In this document: positions 1 through 5,147 of the stretch, piece after piece
How the letters are laid out: each line of letters begins with the position of its first letter
Numbering within the stretch: the stretch's first letter is position 1
From: Candidatus Competibacteraceae bacterium
GTDB taxonomy: Bacteria > Pseudomonadota > Gammaproteobacteria > Competibacterales > Competibacteraceae
DNA: 5,211 nt
Assembly: GCA_012032855.1 (NCBI GenBank)
Contig: JAAUQA010000284.1
Coordinates: forward strand, 1-5,211
Direction: 5' to 3'
Position numbers and translations under genes: made by a program
Notes under the pieces: generated by a model
Told to the model about the DNA's origin: nothing
Database searches by the model: none
Seen by the model: only the letters and a program-made list of their open reading frames with translations

Positions 1-45
1 ATCTTTCAGATTTTGCTCGGTGCTGCTGCCTTTCAAGTTGGCCAT
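1..45 (-). CDS. Rubrerythrin, N-terminal fragment (runs off the window)
   Basis: Only the first 15 codons are present, reading MANLKGSSTEQNLKD from the ATG at 45-43 leftwards. The opening M-A-N-L-K-G-(S/T)-x-T-E-x-N-L is the characteristic start of rubrerythrins, which are cytoplasmic non-heme di-iron peroxidases that reduce hydrogen peroxide using rubredoxin or similar electron donors. A strong Shine-Dalgarno, GGAGGAC on the minus strand (57-51), sits 5 bases before the ATG and fixes the start. A good sigma70-type promoter with a palindrome lies just upstream. The di-iron ligands and the C-terminal rubredoxin-like domain lie outside the window, so the family call rests on the N-terminus and on the stress-type promoter. 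A rubrerythrin-domain paralogue is the main alternative. Confidence 0.72.
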   Translation of the reverse strand, partial: MANLKGSSTEQNLKD

Positions 46-89
46 TTTTGGTCCTCCGATTGTACATAGTGATGAACTAGGTCGTATAA

Positions 90-118
90 AGATTATTTAG
101 AATTAATCTAAAAGTCAA
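90..118 (-). promoter_or_regulatory. Sigma70-type promoter of the rubrerythrin gene
   Basis: On the minus strand there is a -35 box TTGACT (118-113), a 17-base spacer (112-96) and a -10 box TAATCT (95-90). The -35 box matches the consensus at 5 of 6 positions and the spacing is ideal. Transcription would begin near position 83, giving a leader of about 38 bases before the ATG at 45. No other candidate this good exists in the 196 bases between this gene and xseB. The start site itself is inferred. Confidence 0.6.
97..111 (-). promoter_or_regulatory. PerR/Fur-like operator palindrome inside the rubrerythrin promoter
   Basis: The 15-mer TTAGAATTAATCTAA (plus-strand reading) is an imperfect 7-1-7 inverted repeat, extended by T/A to TTTAGA...TCTAAA at 96-112. 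It exactly fills the spacer between the -35 and -10 boxes. Compared with the known PerR box TTATAATnATTATAA it differs at 3 of 14 specified positions. Rubrerythrin genes are established members of peroxide-sensing PerR regulons in several anaerobes. Repression by a PerR/Fur-family protein is an inference; another repressor using an AT-rich palindrome is possible. Confidence 0.4.
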
Positions 119-182
119 CAGAAGCTCTCACCAAATAAGTAGTTTTTCCTTAGCAGCCTGCTCTGGATTGAGGGTGACGAAA

Positions 183-211
183 TTGACCGCCCTGATCGTG
201 GGGGTTAATGT
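183..211 (+). promoter_or_regulatory. Possible promoter for xseB-ispA
   Basis: TTGACC (183-188) matches the -35 consensus at 5 of 6 positions. At 17 bases spacing the only -10 candidate is TAATGT (206-211), which matches at just 3 of 6. The rest of 121-241 shows no better pair. The region is oriented correctly, 30 bases before the xseB start, and divergent from the rubrerythrin promoter. This is a weak call. Confidence 0.3.
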
Positions 212-241
212 AAAGGCTTCAACCGCGAGACAGAACTCCTC

Positions 242-490
242 ATGGCCGCTAAAAAATCCACCTCCATCGACTTCGAAAAATCCTTAGCAGAACTGGAAAA
301 ATTGGTCGAGCAAATGGAACATGGTGAACTCAGCCTAGAAGCCTCATTGCAACATTTCGAACGCGGCATTGCCTTGAGCCGCGCCTGCCAAACCGCCCTG
401 CACAGCGCCGAACAGAAAGTGGAACAGCTGTTGGAGAAAAACGAGCAAGTCGAAACGGTCCCATTCGTGTCCCCCGGTCGGGAATCATGA
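242..490 (+). CDS. xseB: Exodeoxyribonuclease VII small subunit
   Basis: This 82-residue protein is the usual XseB length. It has the family core S-I-D-F-E-K-S-L-A-E-L-E-K-L-V (residues 8-22) followed by E-x-G-E-L-S-L-E-x-S-L (27-37), then a heptad-like helical C-terminal half. XseB binds in several copies to the catalytic XseA subunit to form cytoplasmic exonuclease VII, which degrades single-stranded DNA to short oligonucleotides in mismatch and damage repair. XseA is not in this window, which is normal because the two subunits are usually unlinked. The stop codon overlaps the ispA start as ATGA (487-490), so the two are translationally coupled. No clear Shine-Dalgarno precedes ATG 242, but conservation begins within a few residues of it, which supports this start. 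The frame is intact. Confidence 0.95.
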   Translation: MAAKKSTSIDFEKSLAELEKLVEQMEHGELSLEASLQHFERGIALSRACQTALHSAEQKVEQLLEKNEQVETVPFVSPGRES

Positions 491-1376
491 GCAAAGACAT
501 CATTGAGCAGTATCAAGCCCGCGTTGAACACGCACTAGCAAAGCGCTTACCCGCCCCCGACATCCACCCTGACCAACTCCATAAAGCGATGCGCTATGCC
601 GTCCTTGAAGGCGGCAAACGGCTGCGGCCCGTGTTGGTTTATGCTGCCGGCGTTGCGGTCGGCGCCCGGTTGGAAACCTTGGACGGACCGGCTTGTGCGG
701 TAGAGTTGATTCATGCCTATTCGCTGATTCACGATGATTTACCGGCCATGGATAACGACGATTTACGGCGCGGCAAACCCACTTGCCACAAAGCGTTCGG
801 CGAAGCCCTCGCCCTACTGGCCGGAGATGCCCTGCAAGGCCAAGCGTTTCAGGTGCTCAGCCATGACGACACCATGGTGCAAGACCCCGTGATTCGCCTG
901 AAACTGATTGCAATCCTGGCGCAAGCCGTCGGTTCTCGGGGGATGGCCGGCGGGCAAGCCATTGACCTGATGGCGGTAGGCAAAGAACTCAATCTGGCCG
1001 AGTTGGAGGACATGCATATCCATAAGACCGGCGCCTTAATCCGTGCCAGTGTACTGCTGGGGGCGCTGAGCCAACCGGCCATTGCAACCGAGGTTTTGGA
1101 TAAACTGGATCATTATGCCAAGTGTATCGGCTTGGCGTTTCAAATCCGTGACGATATTTTTAGATGTGACCGCCGATACACAAAACGTTGGGTAAACAGC
1201 GCGGTGCCGATGAAGCCTTGCACAAACCAACCTACCCGGCTTTATTGGGCCTGCAAGGTGCCCGTGATCACTGTGAAACGCTTTGTCTGAGTGCGCTGGA
1301 TAGCTTGGCTGCATTTGATTCTTCAGCCGATACCCTGCGTTGGATCGCCCGCTACGTGATTGAACGCGGGTATTAA
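487..1376 (+). CDS. ispA: Farnesyl diphosphate synthase (geranyltranstransferase), interrupted by two one-base frameshifts
   Basis: This trans-prenyltransferase condenses DMAPP with two IPP to farnesyl diphosphate, precursor of quinone tails, undecaprenyl phosphate and, in some bacteria, hopanoids or carotenoids. Visible motifs are GGKRLRP (residues 42-48, IPP binding), the first Asp-rich motif DDLPAMDNDD (83-92), and the second Asp-rich motif starting at 222. As printed, the frame breaks at a T5 run (1157-1161), right inside that second motif, and again at an A4 run (1182-1185). Removing one T and one A restores DDILDVTAD and then GKQRGADEALHKPTYPALLG through to ERGY and the stop at 1374-1376. 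That gives 295 residues, close to the 299 of the E. coli enzyme. The uncorrected frame would stop at 1290 with an unrelated tail. The start overlaps xseB by 4 bases. Sequencing error is more likely than a pseudogene, because the downstream protein is fully family-like. Confidence 0.93.
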
Positions 1377-1383
1377 TCTGCAA

Positions 1384-1407
1384 ATGGGTACGCCATGCGT
1401 ACCCCAT
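1384..1407. terminator. Hairpin between convergent ispA and the DUF7931-like gene
   Basis: A perfect 8-base inverted repeat, GGGTACGC (1386-1393) and GCGTACCC (1397-1404), encloses a 3-base loop, CAT. Pairing extends outwards to AT/AT with one bulged C. It lies 9 bases after the ispA stop and 14 bases beyond the end of the opposing gene, which suits a bidirectional terminator. No clear U-tract follows on either strand, so it may instead act as an mRNA 3-prime stabilising stem or be an inefficient terminator. Confidence 0.5.
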
Positions 1408-1418
1408 GCTATTAGTCG

Positions 1419-1922
1419 TCACAATCTGAACCGACGCATTTCTATATCCGGCTCACTCCTGTCCCAAACCTGTTTGAAAAAATTCATCATTTCACGAGCG
1501 CTGGCCGATCCTTCTGCGGTGTAACTGCCGGTAAACCGACGAGGATCGGTCAAATGCAACAACCCGGCCTCGTCGGCGACCATCATGCCTTGGCCTAATT
1601 CCGGGCGAGTCAATGACTCCTCTCTGGGTGGAGTACGTAACTCGAAAGAGCTGCTCAACCGTTCCGAGAGTTGGCGCAAGCGTGGACAGTCCCGTTGCCA
1701 TTCGGCAGCGGGTGGCAGCAAAAGATAGCACTGCAAGCGCGGTTGGTTAACGATCCGGGTGCGGATGGTATCAATCACCTGCGCATCGTCATACAAGCGG
1801 GGGTCCACATGCGGGGTATACAGATGCAAGCTGCGCCGCATACCCTCCAACAGGGCTAATAACGCTTGGCGAGCATCTTCGAGACCATCAAGGGCTAGGG
1901 ATTGATTAGCGTCGCTCATCAT
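1419..1922 (-). CDS. Small PLD-like / DUF7931-type protein of unknown function
   Basis: This soluble-looking protein of 167 residues has no signal peptide or membrane segment. Landmarks are an N-terminal helix (A-R-Q-A-L-L-A-L-L-E-G), the segment LHLYTPHVDPRLYDD (about 32-46), a hydrophobic strand CYLLLPP, and a C-terminal F-x-x-x-W-D-R-S-E-P-D. The YTPxxDPRLYD segment followed by L-x-x-L-S-x-x-L resembles the phospholipase D-like family I recall as DUF7931, often found beside or fused to GNAT proteins in gammaproteobacteria. No HxK(x)4D catalytic motif is present, so PLD activity is not supported. A strong GGAGGA (1931-1926) lies 3 bases before ATG 1922 and 6 before the second ATG at 1919, so 1919 may be the real start. 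It follows the GNAT gene by 13 bases and is surely co-transcribed. The family name is from memory. Confidence 0.7.
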   Translation of the reverse strand: MMSDANQSLALDGLEDARQALLALLEGMRRSLHLYTPHVDPRLYDDAQVIDTIRTRIVNQPRLQCYLLLPPAAEWQRDCPRLRQLSERLSSSFELRTPPREESLTRPELGQGMMVADEAGLLHLTDPRRFTGSYTAEGSASAREMMNFFKQVWDRSEPDIEMRRFRL

Positions 1923-1935
1923 TGATCCTCCGAAT

Positions 1936-2382
1936 TCACTCCAGCGGCAAAGTGAGCCGCATCGTGCGATGAGGTATGCCGGCTTCCATAAACTCCCCTC
2001 CTTCGACTTGAAAGCCTAGTCCGGCATAAAAATCCAGGGCTTGAACCTGGGCATGAAGTTCGATCGCGGGAAAGCGTTGTTGTGATGCCAGGGTGAGCAG
2101 GCGTTGCATGAGTGCTTTACCTATCCCGAAACCCCGCCACGATTGCAACACTGCCAGTCGACCGATATGTCCATCGGGCAATAACCGACCGGTGCCGATA
2201 GGGCGATCCCGTTGATCCAAGGCCAACACATGCTGACTGACTGGATCAAAGTCATCTTGCTCCAAGTCTTCCGGCACCTGCTGTTCTTCCACGAAGACTT
2301 GCCGCCGCACGGCATAAAGCGCTGCGGCGTGGGTTTCCCAATTGGTCACAATCACCGTGAAGGGCTGTTCAACCGTCCTCAT
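1936..2382 (-). CDS. YjcF-like GNAT family N-acetyltransferase
   Basis: This is a single-domain acetyl-CoA-dependent N-acyltransferase of 148 residues, the normal size for the family. The acetyl-CoA pyrophosphate-binding motif A reads GRLAVLQSWRGFGIG (74-88, with R83-G84-F85-G86-I87-G88 as the Q/RxxGxG/A loop). The later A-x-x-F-Y-x-x-L-G-F (115-124) is motif B. The N-terminal VRRQVFVEEQQVPEDLEQDDFD and the terminal EAGIPHRTM (133-141) are signatures of the YjcF/ElaA-like subgroup, whose substrates are generally unknown. The start at 2382 lies inside the 3-prime end of roxA (14-base overlap), with no canonical Shine-Dalgarno, pointing to translational coupling. The adjacent DUF7931-like gene suggests a functional partner. 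The frame is intact and the substrate cannot be inferred. Confidence 0.88.
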   Translation of the reverse strand: MRTVEQPFTVIVTNWETHAAALYAVRRQVFVEEQQVPEDLEQDDFDPVSQHVLALDQRDRPIGTGRLLPDGHIGRLAVLQSWRGFGIGKALMQRLLTLASQQRFPAIELHAQVQALDFYAGLGFQVEGGEFMEAGIPHRTMRLTLPLE

Positions 2383-3542
2383 AAATGACCCAGAACCCTT
2401 CGTTCACCAATTCTAACAACAGTTCGAAAGCAGCGCTCTGCCGAATAACCGGCGCTAATATTGATTTTGTCAGTGCTCGATGGCGACACAGTAAGGGAGC
2501 CATAAACGCAATCGCAGAAGCTAGGTTAAACACCCGTCCATCGATAAACAGTTTAGCCTGATTATTTCGCATGACATAGGCAAACCGGGAACCCGGATTG
2601 CGCTCCAAGGCACCGTCTTGGTCAAGATGGGCGTGCAATTGCGTTACGCTCAGCGGCTTCGACTCCGGATCAGCTTCGAATGGCGGTTTAGGTTCGGTCA
2701 CATGACGACCGAACCACTCAGCAATACCGTCATCCGCACTACATAGATACCGATTTAATAACGCTTTGAATTTGTCAACAGTCGCGAGCGTAATCTCGCC
2801 TGGATTGGCTTGCACGGTTAGATCCGAGTCCGCATAGCGCGCCTCAGGATTGATGTGCTCTAAAACAAAGTCGGCAAAACTGCTCACTAACGCCGCATGA
2901 GTTGGCGCACGAAAGCCGATCGAGTAGGTTAAACAGGGTTCCAGCGCGACACCGTAATGAGCGATACGTGGCGGTAAATACAGCATATCGCCGCTCTCCA
3001 ACACCCATTCCTGCTCGGCGCGAAAATCACGCAAAATTCGCAATTCGCTGTCCGACAGCAGATTATCCGCAGTCGCCCGCTGGGTGCTGATCTGCCAGTG
3101 ACGTCGTCCCTTGGCCCTGCAAACAAAAAACACATCGTAAATCGTCGACATGAGGTCCGACCGAACCGTATTGGGGCGCATAGCTGATCATCAGGTCGTC
3201 AATGCGCCAATCGGGAATAAAGCGGAAAGGTTCAAGCAGGCTGGCCAAATCAGGCGCGTGTTTCTCTGCATCTTGCAGCAACAAGGTCCAATGGGTATCC
3301 GGCAAGGTCAAAAAATCAGGCTCTTGAAAAGGGCTATGGCGCACCCGCCATGTACCCTCGGTTTCCTGTATTAAACGTGCTTCCACTTCCGATTCGCAAG
3401 CGAGCCCGGCGATCTCCTCGGGACTGAACGGGTCGTGGAACCCCGGCCAAGCGTTACGAATCAGCAGCGGTTTTTTCTGCCAGTATTCGGCAAGAAATTG
3501 AGCGGGACTGAGGCCACCCAGCAGCTGTTCAACTGGGGTCAT
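2369..3542 (-). CDS. roxA: Ribosomal protein uL16 3-hydroxylase (RoxA/YcfD-type cupin oxygenase), frameshifted
   Basis: This is a JmjC-fold Fe(II)/2-oxoglutarate oxygenase that in E. coli hydroxylates an arginine of ribosomal protein L16 in the cytoplasm. Family landmarks are YWQKKPLLIRNA (20-31), P-D-W-R-I-D-D-L-M-I-S-Y (110-121), and the iron-binding HxD in GPHVD (H131, D133). After correction the third ligand is H194 in LPPRIAHYGVALE, followed by YSIGFRAP and a C-terminal winged-helix region ending N-E-G-F-W-V-I-Y-E-D-G. The frame breaks just after HVD, at minus-strand GATTTA (3141-3139). Dropping one T gives DDYDVFF. The next residues, VCRAK, are unlike the expected Q-G-x-G. Removing one base from each of the T6 (3130-3125), T3 (3123-3121) and G3 (3110-3108) runs as well gives DVFLLQGQGRRHW, matching the family without gaps. 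The protein is then about 389 residues (E. coli 373). ATG 3542 is preferred over an upstream TTG at 3575 because the family-like sequence starts there. Confidence 0.88.
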
Positions 3543-3601
3543 GGTTCTTCGCTCACGATCACGCACCTTGAGCAACGAGTGCTTTTGTAAACATTTGCAA
3601 C

Positions 3602-3607
3602 ATTATA
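3602..3607 (-). promoter_or_regulatory. Candidate -10 box for roxA
   Basis: On the minus strand 3607-3602 reads TATAAT, a perfect -10 hexamer, 60 bases before the roxA ATG. No convincing -35 stands at 16-18 bases; the 17-base position reads ACCCAT. The plus-strand reading TATAGT (3604-3609) overlaps it and could serve the hemoglobin gene, also with a poor -35. The 148 bases of 3543-3690 must hold both divergent promoters, but neither is clear. Confidence 0.35.
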
Positions 3608-3678
3608 GTCCTCTGACTGCGAAGATGGGTCATGATGAGCATTATCCATAAAACAAGTATTGATAAACCCCATCGTCT

Positions 3679-3684
3679 GAGGAA
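3679..3684 (+). promoter_or_regulatory. Ribosome binding site deciding the hemoglobin start
   Basis: GAGGAA ends 6 bases before ATG 3691. A second in-frame ATG at 3703 would be 18 bases away, so the first ATG of the MNATMNAT leader is the better start. Confidence 0.65.
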
Positions 3685-3690
3685 CAAACC

Positions 3691-4071
3691 ATGAATGCAA
3701 CAATGAACGCAACGTTATACGAGCAACTTGGTGGCGCTCCGGCCGTGGAGGCCGCTGTTGATGTTTTTTATCGCAGGGTACTAAGCGATGACAGCATCAG
3801 TGATTTTTTCGATTCGGTCGATATGGCTGACCAACGCGCCAAACAGAAGTCTTTCCTTACCATGGCGTTCGGCGGACCCAATATTTATACTGGCAAGGAT
3901 ATGCGTAAGGCCCATGCACATCTGGTGGAGCGGGGCTTGAATGACGCGCATTTCGATGCCGTTGCCGGACATCTGCAGGCTACCCTACAGGAACTGGGAG
4001 TAGCTGCGGAGTTGGTCGACACAGTCATGACCATAGCGGCGAGCACCCGCGACGACGTTTTGAATCGTTAA
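3691..4071 (+). CDS. glbN: Group I truncated hemoglobin (trHbN/GlbN type)
   Basis: This 126-residue 2-on-2 globin binds heme in the cytoplasm. Relatives bind O2 and NO, and some detoxify NO to nitrate. Family segments are LYEQLGG (9-15), F26-Y27 (Tyr B10), DQRAKQKSFLTMAFGG (47-62), M-R-K-A-H75 (proximal His F8), and DAHFDAV. By comparison with Synechocystis GlbN, Gln48 is E7, Lys51 is E10 and Gln52 is E11. The cyanobacterial distal His at E10 and the C-terminal His that links covalently to heme are both absent (the end reads T-R-D-D-V-L-N-R). A pentacoordinate, ligand-open heme is therefore expected rather than bis-histidyl coordination. The N-terminus carries a near-perfect 12-base tandem duplication encoding MNAT twice. 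The gene is followed after 15 bases by a flavin/iron-sulfur reductase gene that may be its electron donor. The frame is intact. Confidence 0.93.
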   Translation: MNATMNATLYEQLGGAPAVEAAVDVFYRRVLSDDSISDFFDSVDMADQRAKQKSFLTMAFGGPNIYTGKDMRKAHAHLVERGLNDAHFDAVAGHLQATLQELGVAAELVDTVMTIAASTRDDVLNR

Positions 4072-4086
4072 CACCAAAAAACCCGC

Positions 4087-5077
4087 ATGCCGATTATCCG
4101 TTTTAACAGGAGCACTTACGAGTGCCCCACAACAAAAACGGTCTTGCAAACCCTGCTCACTGACGGAGTAGATCTGCCCTATTCCTGTCAGCAAGGGGTC
4201 TGCCAAACCTGCTTATTGCGCTGCCGGAAAGGACAGGTGCCCCCGGCAGCTCAACAAGGATTGCGGGAAACGCTGCGGATGCAGGGCTTTTTCTTTCTTG
4301 TTTGTGCAAACCGGAACAGGACATGGATATTGCTTTGCCGGAAGACGCCTACTTGTTCGGGCGAGCCACTGTCACGGCCTAAAGATTTCCTGACCCCCTG
4401 GATTTGTCGAGTATTGCTAGAACCCGCTACCGCCCTTTATTAACCACGCCGGTCAATTCGTCAATTTGCGTCGCAGCGATGGCTTGGTGCGCAGTTATTC
4501 CCTAGCGAGCGTACCGACGCAGGACCACTACTTGGAAATTCACGTCAAGCGGCTCCAAAACGGTCGCATGAGCAACTGGATTTGCGATGCTTTGCAAGTG
4601 AACGATGCCCTGGATTTAGGCGGCCCGTATGGCGAATGCTTCTATCTGCCTGGTCTTTCCGAACAGGCGCTGTTGCTCATTGGCACGGGCACAGGTTTAG
4701 CACCCCTGCTGGGCATCGTGCGGGATGCTTTATGCAGTGGCCATCAGGGTCAAATCCATCTCTATCATGGCAGTCGCGAACCTGACGGGCTTTACTGCGG
4801 GAAGTTGCTGCAGGATTTAGCCGAACGCCACCCGGATTTTCATTACATACCTTGCGTATCAGGATCATCAGCATGCTCCCCCAATCGCTCCGGTCGAGCT
4901 GACGACAATGCCTTTGCCGATTTAACTCATCTAACCGGGTGGCGGGTATTTCTGTGCGGCAGTCCACTGATGGTGCGCAGCGCCAGAAAGAAAGCGTATT
5001 TAGCGGGCGCGGGTATGGCTGAAATATATGCCGATCCCTTCGAACTGACCGATCTGCGTCGCAAACCACGTGATTGA
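4087..5077 (+). CDS. [2Fe-2S]-FAD-NAD(P) oxidoreductase (CDP-glucoseen reductase-like), frameshifted
   Basis: Reconstructed at 329 residues, this has an N-terminal plant-type ferredoxin domain with Cys34, Cys39 and Cys42 (YSCQQGVCQTC) plus a fourth ligand Cys72 in LSCLCKPEQD. A ferredoxin-reductase-type FAD domain follows, with RSYSLAS (135-141) and GRMSNW (159-164). Last is an NAD(P) domain with GTGTGLAP (199-206), Y-H-G-S-R and CGSP (290-293). This architecture moves electrons from NAD(P)H through FAD to the iron-sulfur cluster and on to a partner, as in AscD/E3-type and monooxygenase reductase components. The printed frame breaks three times: in a T run at 4288-4292 (one T missing), at CC 4378-4379 (one extra base) and at TT 4440-4441 (one extra base). 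Correction joins all segments with exact family spacing. The gene follows the hemoglobin by 15 bases and has no visible Shine-Dalgarno. The natural acceptor is unknown; the hemoglobin is a candidate. Confidence 0.88.
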
Positions 5078-5147
5078 CTGAATTCGCGAATACCCATCAA
5101 AACCTCACCACAGCGCTTTTTTGAGAGACTTTGGCGAAGCAGGAGGC

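Noticed and set aside
205..531. Minus-strand open frame of 108 codons over xseB
   Set aside because: It is antisense to a clearly conserved gene, is rich in Ser and Cys as is typical of shadow frames, and has no family resemblance.
1036..1422. Minus-strand open frame of 128 codons over the 3-prime half of ispA
   Set aside because: The plus strand encodes conserved ispA sequence across it, and the minus frame has no recognisable domain or ribosome binding site.
1419..1922. Phospholipase D enzyme
   Set aside because: The fold resemblance is weak and no HxK(x)4D motif is present, so catalytic activity is not supported.
3621..3648. Possible NsrR-type NO-responsive operator upstream of the hemoglobin
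   Set aside because: Scattered ATG/CAT elements occur, but no 11-1-11 palindrome resembling the NsrR consensus can be aligned.
3660..3664. TTGAT resembling an FNR/DNR half-site upstream of the hemoglobin
   Set aside because: The matching ATCAA half is absent at the required four-base spacing (the sequence reads CCCAT), so a five-base match alone is not evidence.
4677..5069. Minus-strand open frame of 130 codons over the NAD(P) domain
   Set aside because: It is antisense to GTGTGLAP and CGSP motifs that are unmistakable on the plus strand.
5082..5122. Terminator for the oxidoreductase
   Set aside because: The T6 run has no preceding GC-rich stem, and the ATTCGCGAAT palindrome has no loop and lies too far from the T run.
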